From Advenella sp. FME57 (GTDB taxonomy: Bacteria > Pseudomonadota > Gammaproteobacteria > Burkholderiales > Burkholderiaceae_B): a stretch of DNA of 64,000 nt. The first letter of the stretch is position 1, and each line of letters begins with the position of its first letter. Of this stretch, positions 56,819 through 64,000 are shown in pieces. Made by a program: the position numbers and the translations under genes. The notes beneath the pieces were generated by a model. It made no database searches. It was given only the letters and a program-made list of their open reading frames with translations, and had not been told where the DNA came from. The stretch covers positions 1 to 64,000 of the forward strand of contig NZ_JABUXU010000011.1 of NCBI RefSeq assembly GCF_014897675.1, written 5' to 3'.

Positions 56819-58480
56819 TCAAACCGGCAGCTTCCAGGCCGCCATAATCAGTGCAAAACCAAGCAATGCAAGGGCAGCAAATGCAGTCGTCAAAGCGGTA
56901 CCAGGCCAAGGCGGTCGCCACTGGCTGTCAAGCTCCTGGGCAGTGGGCGTGCCTGCCGCCCCCGGTTGAGAAGTCAAAGCCGCGTCGCGGTGGGCCCGCA
57001 GTTCTGCAAGCTTGCGCCGTATCCTTAGGGTGAGCAGTATCGCAAGATAGATCGTCGTGAATCCGGCGATCACAGCCACTAGGCGCAACGTATCCAAACT
57101 GGCGCCTAGCGGCGTCCCACCGGTTGCCCGGCTCCAGTCATTGTGGCTTCCTAGCAGCGCTGGACCAGCCAGCGCCCCAAGCGCGTTGACGATCCCGAAT
57201 AGAACGATGAAGCTGATCAGCTCCCTGCTGCCGTGTTGAAGTGCGCTAGTGATTCCCAGCAGTAATGCGGGCCCCAGAAAGAACGTTCCTGCAAATGCGA
57301 TGGCGGCCTGAGTCAGGTAGAAGCGTTGCAGATGATGCGAACCATCCGACATGCTGTCGACTAGGGCGGCACAGCCGATAACTCCGACAGCGAGCATCAT
57401 TGGCCTGGCAAGCTTCTCGGCATTCACTGTGAGGGCACTAGTCAGAACGCCACCGACCGCTCCGCCGAACATGGCCATCGAGAGCGCGGCCAGTTGCTGC
57501 GCCGTGCCGCCCAGCTCGCTCACCACACCGGTCGCAATTGCCTGTTCTGCCAATACAATCCGCGCCATGAATATCGCTACGGCGAAGCGCGCGACCTCTC
57601 CGCGCCCGAGCCAGCGAAGGTTTAACAATGGCGTCTGGCGGGACGTCTCAATTGCACCTGCTGCCACCAACATCGGTATGGCGATGAAAAGTGACGCGAC
57701 TATCCATTGAGCCTGAAACCATCCCTCCCATCGGCCCAGGCCCAGCACAGCAGCGATCAGAGCCAGGCCGCTACCCATGAGAACGAAGGTCAACAAGTCA
57801 AGCGGCTCGAAGACGCGGACTCGCTCTGCCGGTGGCAGACGCAACATCCCAACTGCTGCCAGTGAAAGTAGACCGAGTCCCGCCTCGAGAAAAAACAACG
57901 AGCGCCATCCTTGGCTGGCAAGTAACGACGGCGCAAGGACGTGCGCCAAGGGCACGGCGCACTGCGTCACTCCGATGCCAAGTACCAGACCTCGCAAACG
58001 CCATCTCGCAGGAAAAGCCTGCATCATGTTGAAGAAACAAAGTGGTATCAGTGCTACTGCTACGAACCCGCTGATCGCGCGCACCAACAACGCCGTCTCA
58101 AGGCCCGGTACGAACACCAGTATCAGCGCCAGGGCGGCATGAAGGCCCAGGAATGCCAGGGCGAAGCGACGCAGGCCGTATTGCTGTCGAACCTTGATCA
58201 ACAGCAAGTTGGCTGAAACGGCGGTCATCACATAACAGGTCGATAGCCAAGCCACTTGGTGGACACTCAGGTTCAGTATTTGCTGCAAATGGAGTGTGGT
58301 GGCACTCACCAGTGCGCTGCTCAGACCCGCAGTTGTCCCAACCAGCACCGCGACAAGTACGTAGGCCAGTCGAGTAGCCGGCCCATGGGTCGGTGTTGCA
58401 GGCGATCCGGGGACGGGAGAGCGCTCATGCGCGGGGAATTGCACAACCTCCTCAACAAGGAGGTCACGAACCGTGGTCAT
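56819..58480 (-). CDS. MFS transporter, 14-TM DHA2-like
   Basis: About 553 residues from the ATG at 58480; an ORF 30 codons longer exists and no ribosome site decides. About 14 hydrophobic segments follow an N-terminal proline-rich tail; LIKVRQQYGLRRFALAFLGL (near 94-113) is a motif A-like loop. It ends 17 bp from the LysR stop, convergently. A substrate importer or product exporter for the module is the natural reading. Confidence 0.83.
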   Translation of the reverse strand: MTTVRDLLVEEVVQFPAHERSPVPGSPATPTHGPATRLAYVLVAVLVGTTAGLSSALVSATTLHLQQILNLSVHQVAWLSTCYVMTAVSANLLLIKVRQQYGLRRFALAFLGLHAALALILVFVPGLETALLVRAISGFVAVALIPLCFFNMMQAFPARWRLRGLVLGIGVTQCAVPLAHVLAPSLLASQGWRSLFFLEAGLGLLSLAAVGMLRLPPAERVRVFEPLDLLTFVLMGSGLALIAAVLGLGRWEGWFQAQWIVASLFIAIPMLVAAGAIETSRQTPLLNLRWLGRGEVARFAVAIFMARIVLAEQAIATGVVSELGGTAQQLAALSMAMFGGAVGGVLTSALTVNAEKLARPMMLAVGVIGCAALVDSMSDGSHHLQRFYLTQAAIAFAGTFFLGPALLLGITSALQHGSRELISFIVLFGIVNALGALAGPALLGSHNDWSRATGGTPLGASLDTLRLVAVIAGFTTIYLAILLTLRIRRKLAELRAHRDAALTSQPGAAGTPTAQELDSQWRPPWPGTALTTAFAALALLGFALIMAAWKLPV

Positions 58481-58691
58481 TGAGCGGTGCTCATGCTGGC
58501 TATCGGGGTAAATTGGCATTGGCAAAGTATATAAGGCCACCTGCTTATCTTTGGATTGCGCATTGAGCAACGCTGGGTTCTCAAATGCGCATCTGGATCC
58601 AGGTCAAGTAGGTCCAGTATGATGGACAGGAATGCCGCGGCGGTGTCAATTCATGACGAGCCGCCCTGAACCGACGAGAAGGACTTGAACA

Positions 58692-59573
58692 ATGCTTGAG
58701 AGATCGATTAATCGTGTTACCAGAATACCCGCATTAGGCCCGGGCTTCGATGGCGAGAGGCATCAGGCCGCTTTGGTGATCGCACCGGGCGATCTGCCCG
58801 CGACCGATCCTTTCTTCCTCATGGCCGATGACAACATCACGCGCGAAGGAAGGTTTGGAGAGTCGCACCCCCATGCCGGGCTCGAGACCGTGACCTTTAT
58901 GCTCAACGGCACGATGGAGGATACCGGAGGACGGCTGGAGCAAGGTGATGTCGAATGGATGACGGCTGGCAGTGGCATCGTCCATTCCGAGAATGCGATG
59001 GTCTCCACCGGAATGCGCTTATTCCAGCTTTGGCTGATCTTGCCCGAGGCGCACCGCAACATGCCACCACGGGTGCAGATCTTACGCCGCGCCCAGATGC
59101 CGGTGCACGCCGAGCCTGGTGTCCTGGCGACGGTCTACAGCGGTCAGTCAGGGGACGCGGCGGCCCCTACAATGAACGCCGTCCCGGTTACGTTGATCGA
59201 CATTCAGTTGGAGCCAGGGGCTACCTTCGCATCGCATTTACCCGCCTCCTATAACGGATTTTTGGTAGTGCTTGATGGAGAGGTAAAGGCCGGCGCCACA
59301 ACCGATAGACTCGCTAAAGGTATGGTGGGCTGGACAGAACCCATGGGCGATGGGGACAGTTTCCTTACCTTGCGGGCGGGTGATAGTGGCGCTCGTCTGC
59401 TGCTATACGCCGGCCAGCCACAGAACATTTCGGTGGTTGCCAAGGGGCCGTTCATCGCTGGATCCCACGAGGAAATGGCCGGCTACTATTCCGCTTATCG
59501 TCATGGAAAGTTCCCCCATGCTGGAACGATGCGACCTGTAGCCCACTTCAGTGAAAATAATGTAGACACTTGA
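58692..59573 (+). CDS. Pirin-family protein
   Basis: 293 residues. The N-terminal cupin carries the metal motif HPHAGLETVTFMLNG (near 58-72; family consensus HPHRGFE) and VEWMTAGSGIVHSE (near 93-106). Bacterial pirins can act as quercetinases or as redox regulators that bind dehydrogenase complexes. It is divergent from the MFS gene and is the last gene inside the directly repeated IS ends. Confidence 0.87.
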   Translation: MLERSINRVTRIPALGPGFDGERHQAALVIAPGDLPATDPFFLMADDNITREGRFGESHPHAGLETVTFMLNGTMEDTGGRLEQGDVEWMTAGSGIVHSENAMVSTGMRLFQLWLILPEAHRNMPPRVQILRRAQMPVHAEPGVLATVYSGQSGDAAAPTMNAVPVTLIDIQLEPGATFASHLPASYNGFLVVLDGEVKAGATTDRLAKGMVGWTEPMGDGDSFLTLRAGDSGARLLLYAGQPQNISVVAKGPFIAGSHEEMAGYYSAYRHGKFPHAGTMRPVAHFSENNVDT

Positions 59574-59700
59574 GTCATGGCCAGTGCGTAGATTCCTCCT
59601 GGCCGCTCTTTGATCCTAGACCCTTGTCCTTTGGCGTTTTGGTTACTCGGGATTGCGGTATCAAGGTTATCGATGAAGCTTATATTGATAAAACTTATGA

Positions 59701-59886
59701 CTTGTAGCGCGCACAAAATTGTGCAACCTAAGTAGTGGGGCGGGCGGCCGAGAATTCAAAACTCAATGACAAACAGTACGGAAAATTCAAAACTGAATGA
59801 CAGATGTGTTCAAAACTGAATGACGAGTTTTTTGTAAATCGTTGATTCTAATATATTGGGAATTCACAACTGAATGACAATCGACA
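59701..59886. repeat. Insertion-sequence-end remnant, copy B (direct repeat)
   Basis: Same orientation as copy A at 50011-50200, with four internal repeats of about 16 bases (TTCAAAACTCAATGAC at 59755, ATTCAAAACTGAATGAC at 59785, GTTCAAAACTGAATGAC at 59808 and ATTCACAACTGAATGAC at 59861). Its internal repeats are more uniform than those of copy A, so this copy is the less decayed one. It ends in ATCGACA exactly like copy A. No transposase remains. Confidence 0.8.
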
Positions 59887-59959
59887 TGGGGGTCGACAAT
59901 CGAACCATCCATAATCCGCTGAATGGCCTGATCAATGTTGTGCAAAGGGACAAAAACCA

Positions 59960-60181
59960 CTCTTTTGGCCTAACTGGGTGCTCAAACCGGTCCTCGATGG
60001 TCAGATCGAGCTGCGCCCTCCGGCAGGCGCGTATGTCGTGCGCCCGCTTAGCCCACACCCGTTACGGACGATACGTGTCCTCACTGAATTCTTGATTGAG
60101 TACTTTAAACAGTCCCTTACTTTGGGAAACCTGCTCTTGGCTGAAACGTTCATCGCCCATGATGACTTGAAGGAGGTTTAG
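59960..60181 (+). pseudogene. C-terminal fragment of a LysR-type regulator
   Basis: The open frame encodes LFWPNWVLKPVLDGQIELRP followed by SPHPLRTIRVLTEFLIEYF, which resembles the closing strand and helix of a LysR effector domain (P-x-W-V-x3-L-x-G ... R-x-L-x-E-F-L-I-E). The rest of the gene, including the DNA-binding domain, is absent, and copy B of the IS-end repeat lies 74 bp upstream. It was probably truncated by that insertion. The last ~20 codons may be unrelated. Confidence 0.5.
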
Positions 60182-60295
60182 CGCCCCAGCAGTAAAAGCC
60201 GAACCGCCGAACGCAAACATCCACATCGAATACCTCGGAGGGTGCGGCCGGCAGCATTTTTAAAAATATCCCAGCATACCCACCGGCCGAGCTCG

Positions 60296-60832
60296 TTACT
60301 CTTTGCCCACCTTAAAGGGGCCCGCGTCTTCAGATGTCTTCACCGTCCATGAGCCGGACTGCCGGAACGAGCTGGCAGACGCATAGGTATCTTCCATGAA
60401 CTGGAAATAGATCATCTTTCCGTCACGGACCTTGGCGTGGACGGAGAACGGTGAGGTGAACACGCGGTCTACTGCAATGGACCGATAAGTGAACTTACCG
60501 AAAATCGCGACGTCCTCGCCAGAAGCGAGTTTATCAGTGACGGTGAAGTCTTCGGTTTTCCAGTAATCCGCAAGCTGCAAGAATAGGTTACTGAAGGCTT
60601 CCGGACCTTTGTTTGTGCCGGTCCACGGTAGGATTTTCTGCAGTTCCGGATTGTTGAAGTTGAGAGAAATATAGGTCGCGTCTGGAGCCGCCAGCCTCTG
60701 TGCCGCAGCTTCAACCTTATCGGGCGCCGTGTTGGAAAGAAATTCCATAACAACCGAGAGTGAAGCCGCAGACTGCGCTTCGCTAGCCGACTGTGCTGCA
60801 GCGAGCGACTTAATTTGAGGAATGGTGTTCAT
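60296..60832 (-). CDS. NTF2-like/SnoaL-fold protein
   Basis: 178 residues. VVMEFLSNTAPDKVEAAAQRLA is followed by TYISLNFNNPELQKILPW, and a C-terminal sheet FTVTDKLASGEDVAIFGKF leads to MIYFQFMEDTYASASSF. The fold is a single pocket as in SnoaL-like cyclases and dehydratases; the function is unknown. It is the last gene of a leftward series that begins with the GMC oxidase beyond the window. Confidence 0.75.
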   Translation of the reverse strand: MNTIPQIKSLAAAQSASEAQSAASLSVVMEFLSNTAPDKVEAAAQRLAAPDATYISLNFNNPELQKILPWTGTNKGPEAFSNLFLQLADYWKTEDFTVTDKLASGEDVAIFGKFTYRSIAVDRVFTSPFSVHAKVRDGKMIYFQFMEDTYASASSFRQSGSWTVKTSEDAGPFKVGKE

Positions 60833-60972
60833 GAGTTTTCTCCGTTTATTTCGTTAATTACCGCTAGCGGTTCGTGGCATTTCACGTTTGCGAGCCAGGG
60901 TGATAGGGTGAGCCATGTGCGAAAATACTGGAATCTAATCTGGTGAATGGCTGGATGGCGCTTGATCATCGG

Positions 60973-61509
60973 CTACTTGTCCTTGTCCGATTCTGCGAAC
61001 ATCCATGGGCGCAGGGTTCGATGAACGCGAGGAAGGATCACCCATGTCAGAGTGACCGTGAGTACGATCGAGCTTGCTGTCAGTAGCACGAGCCAGTTCA
61101 CTGAGTCTGCAAGGGGGCGGACCAGGACCACATTGACAACAAGCAAAGTCGGGTAGACACCCAGCCATGTCGCAGCCGCCTGCTTCCATTTGGGCATGCT
61201 GGCTGATCCCGGAATGCTGACGATGCTGGTATGACCGGCTTGCGGCTGGATGGTCCGCAATGAGTAATTTAAGCCCTCCGCGCGCAACAGCAGGAATGCG
61301 TCCGATACCAGCCAACTGTCCAGTTGTTCCTGGGAGTCGAACTGCACCACCGTATGGGATATCGCCGGCCCTTGATCAAGCCGAATAATGGAGCGAAAGC
61401 CGGACGCTGCGCGAACGCTCTCTCCCATTTTTTTCGCCCATTCAACGAATGCCTGTTCGTGCGCAGGGCGAATAATGTGACTGACGACAACACCAGCAAT
61501 TTCAGTCAT
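60973..61509 (-). CDS. ABM-domain protein with C-terminal membrane helices
   Basis: 178 residues. Residues ~5-95 form an antibiotic-biosynthesis-monooxygenase (ABM) ferredoxin-like domain: VVSHIIRPAHEQAFVEWAKK and HTVVQFDSQEQLDSWL. Two hydrophobic helices follow (about 113-135 and 140-160; TLLVVNVVLVRPL and LTASSIVLTVTLTWVIL), anchoring it to the inner membrane. ABM domains bind small aromatic or lipid-like ligands and can oxidise them without a metal. It lies 30 bp after the SDR gene. Confidence 0.8.
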   Translation of the reverse strand: MTEIAGVVVSHIIRPAHEQAFVEWAKKMGESVRAASGFRSIIRLDQGPAISHTVVQFDSQEQLDSWLVSDAFLLLRAEGLNYSLRTIQPQAGHTSIVSIPGSASMPKWKQAAATWLGVYPTLLVVNVVLVRPLADSVNWLVLLTASSIVLTVTLTWVILPRVHRTLRPWMFAESDKDK

Positions 61510-61539
61510 GCTCGTTATTCCTTTTATCTGCGTGGTTGC

Positions 61540-62277
61540 TTATGCATTTGCCCCGCCGTCCACAGTCAGGGCGATGCCAGTCACCATTTTTGCGGCAGGG
61601 CTTGCAAGGAACACGACCGCGTCAGCGATCTCTCTTGGCTCGGCGTAACGCCCGATTGAGGACAGAGCTCGCTGGAAATCTGCACTTTCTCCATCGGCCG
61701 GGTTAGCCTCAGTATTGGTCGATCCGGGTTGGACTAGATTGACCGTAATGCCCTGCGGGCCGAGTTCGCGCGACAGCCCACGAGTGAACGAGAGCAGTGC
61801 CGACTTCGACATGGCATAAGCCGTGATACCCGGAAACGGGACGCGCTCTGCTAAAGCCGATCCGATCGAGATGATGCGACCGCCCTCGCGCAGGTGCGGT
61901 ATTGCGGCTTGTGCCGCAACAAAGGGACCGCGGACGTTGACGTCCATCATCGCCTGGAATTTGGCCAGATCGACCTGCGCGACAGGGCCGTTGAGCCCGA
62001 GGGCGGCATTGTTGACGAGAATATCGAGACTGCCAAGCGTTTCGACGGTCTCGCTGACGGCCCGCTTTATGGCATCCGGATTGGCACTGTCGGCTTCAAT
62101 AGCCAGGCCACGGCGACCCAGTTTCTCGATCGAAGCCACGATGCTTTGCGCATTCTTGGCCGACTTTTGGTAGGTGATGGCCACGTCCGCGCCGTTAGCG
62201 GCCAGGGCCTGTGCGATTGCGGCGCCAATGCCGCGGGAACCGCCAGTGACCAGCGCGCGTTTGCCTGTAAGACTCAT
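61540..62277 (-). CDS. SDR-family oxidoreductase
   Basis: 245 residues from the ATG at 62277 (MSLTGKRALVTGGSRGIGAA); a longer ORF is rejected. TGGSRGIG is the cofactor loop (residues 10-17), NNAALGL lies near 88, and the catalytic Ser/Tyr/Lys are in SIGSALA and YAMSK (near 152-156). It resembles FabG-type 3-ketoacyl reductases and alcohol dehydrogenases. It lies 66 bp downstream of the ALDH gene on the same strand. Confidence 0.9.
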   Translation of the reverse strand: MSLTGKRALVTGGSRGIGAAIAQALAANGADVAITYQKSAKNAQSIVASIEKLGRRGLAIEADSANPDAIKRAVSETVETLGSLDILVNNAALGLNGPVAQVDLAKFQAMMDVNVRGPFVAAQAAIPHLREGGRIISIGSALAERVPFPGITAYAMSKSALLSFTRGLSRELGPQGITVNLVQPGSTNTEANPADGESADFQRALSSIGRYAEPREIADAVVFLASPAAKMVTGIALTVDGGANA

Positions 62278-62343
62278 AATATTTTTTCCTTTTATGACAT
62301 GAATGACCAAAAAATGTCCCAGCAACGTCGACTCAGGTGACGC

Positions 62344-63819
62344 TTAGGCTTGCATCAGTCCAGGATTGAACGTAATTGTTCTGATCTCGGTGAAGTCGTC
62401 GATCGCCGTGACGCCATTCAGGCGTCCGAGGCCCGAGTGTTTGGAACCGCCTTCTTCGGCGTCTTCGCTGACCGCGCCCCATTCATTGATCCAGACCAGG
62501 CCCGCTTCGATCCTGGGAGCAATACGCAGGGCCTTCGATAGGTCGCGCGTCCAGATGCTGGCCCCCAAGCCATAGATACTGTCGTTAGCCAGGGCGACGG
62601 CCTCCTGCGCCGTGGCAAAGCGCTGCATGGTGACCACGGGGCCGAAGGTCTCCTGCTGAACGACTTGCATCTTTGGATCAGTAACCTCCAGGAAAGTGGG
62701 GCGAAAAAATGCACCTTTCGACAGCGGACCATCGGTTAGCGGACCTCCTCGCACGACGACCTCAGCGCCTTCGGCAATGGCAAGCTCAACAACTTTATTG
62801 ACCCGTTCGACGTTCTCGCGGTCGATCATCGGGCCCATATCGCTCGACAGGTCCGCCGCAGGTCCGACCTTCACTGCGCGCAGGCGCTCGGCGAACCGTT
62901 TCTTGAACTCCTCGGCAATCTCTTCATGCACGATAACGCGCTGGCCTGTCACGCAGAACTGACCCGCGAACTTCGTCAGCGAGGTCACGAGCATCGGCAG
63001 CGCCAGATCAAGATCGGCATCGTCAAATACGATTGCCGGGGTCTTGCCACCCAATTCCAGCCCGATGCGCTTGAAATGCGGTGCTGCGCTAAGCGCGATC
63101 GCCTTGCCTGTTCCGGTGCTGCCAGTAAAGCTGATGACCGGAACATCCGGAGAGGCAACGATATGTTTGGCACCGTCGCCAGCCTCGTCAGTGAACACGT
63201 TGATCACCCCGCGTGGCAGTTCCGGTACCTCGGCAAAGATCTTCGAGATCGTTGCGGTGATCTGGGCACTCTTGCCCGGCATCTTGACGATCACAGCACA
63301 ACCGGCCGCCAGGGCAGGCGCCAACGATCGCACCATTAAAATAACAGGGGAGTTCCAGGGTGCTATGACGCACGCCACGCCCATCGGCTGGCGCCTCATC
63401 ATCGCGATTCTTCCCGGCCCGGAGTCCACAATCCGTCCGGCTTCCGTGCGCGCGATGCCAGCAAAGTACCGCAGCGACGGAATGCAAAGATCGACTTCGA
63501 AGGTGGCATCGCCCTGGATCTTGCCGTTTTCGGTGTAAAGGATCTTGATAAGTTCATCCCGATTACGCTCGAACGCGTCCGCGAGCTTGTCGAGCACACG
63601 CGCCCGCAGCTTGCGGTCATGTACCCACTCTGACTCGCTCATTGCGCGTTTCGCCGCGACGATGGCCGCCTGGGCGGTTTCGACACCACCTTCGGCGTAA
63701 GTGCCGATGACCTCGTAGGTGGCGGGGTTTATGGACTCACGGACCGTATCCGAGCCCAGCCACTCGCCGCCGACCCAGTTCAACGCGGGATTGGACTGGT
63801 GGGAGGTATTCATATTCAT
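62344..63819 (-). CDS. NAD(P)-dependent aldehyde dehydrogenase, copy 2
   Basis: 491 residues. The start is ATG at 63819, which overlaps the GMC oxidase stop (ATGA), so the two enzymes are translated together; an ATG at 63813 is also possible. Motifs: Asn in APWNSPVIL, SFTGSTGTGKAIA, catalytic Glu in LELGGKTP and Cys in FAGQFCVTGQR. It is closely similar over its whole length to the ALDH at 51863. The GMC-ALDH coupling implies an alcohol is oxidised to an aldehyde and then directly to an acid. Confidence 0.94.
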   Translation of the reverse strand: MNMNTSHQSNPALNWVGGEWLGSDTVRESINPATYEVIGTYAEGGVETAQAAIVAAKRAMSESEWVHDRKLRARVLDKLADAFERNRDELIKILYTENGKIQGDATFEVDLCIPSLRYFAGIARTEAGRIVDSGPGRIAMMRRQPMGVACVIAPWNSPVILMVRSLAPALAAGCAVIVKMPGKSAQITATISKIFAEVPELPRGVINVFTDEAGDGAKHIVASPDVPVISFTGSTGTGKAIALSAAPHFKRIGLELGGKTPAIVFDDADLDLALPMLVTSLTKFAGQFCVTGQRVIVHEEIAEEFKKRFAERLRAVKVGPAADLSSDMGPMIDRENVERVNKVVELAIAEGAEVVVRGGPLTDGPLSKGAFFRPTFLEVTDPKMQVVQQETFGPVVTMQRFATAQEAVALANDSIYGLGASIWTRDLSKALRIAPRIEAGLVWINEWGAVSEDAEEGGSKHSGLGRLNGVTAIDDFTEIRTITFNPGLMQA

Positions 63820-64000
63820 GGGAGACTCCTGTGTTTCGTTTGGTGAATTGTCGGCGAGGCATTACCCAGCCGGGCTGCAATCCGTTCAGCGACCATGACG
63901 GTTGTCACGTTGGTTGGCACTGACGGAACATTAGGGAAGATCGATGCATCGACAACGTGCAGGCCGCTGATGCCATGCACCGCGCCCCAGGCATTGACGA
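63816..64000 (-). CDS. GMC-family FAD alcohol oxidase/dehydrogenase, C-terminal part
   Basis: Only the last ~61 codons lie inside the window; the gene continues to the right. The translation NAWGAVHGISGLHVVDASI is followed by FPNVPSVPTNVTTVMVAERIA, the closing signature of GMC oxidoreductases (choline dehydrogenase-like), in which a conserved His/Asn pair acts as catalytic base and the NPT-like element binds FAD. The stop (TGA, 63816-63818) overlaps the ATG of the downstream ALDH. The substrate is an alcohol; which one is not readable from the C-terminus. Confidence 0.9.
   Translation of the reverse strand, partial: VNAWGAVHGISGLHVVDASIFPNVPSVPTNVTTVMVAERIAARLGNASPTIHQTKHRSLP

Overview
The window reads as chromosomal DNA of a betaproteobacterium of the order Burkholderiales, most likely family Alcaligenaceae (Bordetella/Achromobacter/Advenella relatives). 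The clues are gene order (tpr-lolB-ispE-tRNA-Gln-prs-rplY-pth-ychF, coaD-rsmD/ftsY, ribB-ribH-nusB-thiL-pgpA-cinA, groES-groEL), GC-rich coding DNA, Bug/TctC-type receptor remains and a CIRCE-controlled groESL. A genus cannot be fixed by reading alone.

Region 1 (1-24.4 kb) is a conserved housekeeping block. It holds a sugar phosphomutase (cut by the window edge), an FAD-linked 2-hydroxyacid dehydrogenase, mutM, a TPR protein, lolB, ispE, tRNA-Gln, prs, rplY, pth, a CPBP membrane protease, a VOC protein, ychF, yidB, an AsmA protein, a ferredoxin, coaD, rsmD, ftsY, a CYTH-CHAD protein and glpD. A 450-nt ORF-free stretch near 10 kb ends in a strong terminator and may carry a small RNA.

Region 2 (24.6-33.0 kb) is a catabolic operon with a MarR regulator. 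It encodes a fused monooxygenase/flavin reductase, an SDR, an enoyl-CoA hydratase, an acyl-CoA dehydrogenase, an aryl-CoA ligase and a RidA protein. Together these fit aerobic degradation of 2-aminobenzoate (anthranilate) as its CoA thioester.

Region 3 (33.1-42.1 kb) is again core genome: riboflavin genes (with a RibB whose GTP-cyclohydrolase-like half lacks the zinc cysteines), nusB, thiL, pgpA, a CinA-type amidase, then a FitAB/VapBC-type toxin-antitoxin pair, pyrF, dgkA and groESL with a CIRCE operator.

Region 4 (42.1-50.2 kb) is a decayed accessory zone. It has a perfect 72-bp tandem duplication, a 5'-truncated Bug receptor gene, an SDR fragment fused tail-on to a frameshifted AraC regulator gene, an intact AraC regulator with a three-gene divergent operon, and an MFS exporter.

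Region 5 (50.0-64.0 kb) is an acquired-looking oxidation module. Two directly repeated ~190-bp insertion-sequence-end remnants (50011-50200 and 59701-59886) bracket a TetR/SDR pair, an aldehyde dehydrogenase, a metallo-beta-lactamase-fold hydrolase, a zinc alcohol dehydrogenase, a LysR regulator, an MFS transporter and a pirin. Beyond the second repeat lies a one-direction operon: GMC alcohol oxidase (cut by the window end), a second paralogous aldehyde dehydrogenase, an SDR, an ABM-domain membrane protein and an NTF2-like protein. The two halves look like parallel alcohol-to-aldehyde-to-acid routes whose substrate cannot be read from the sequence.
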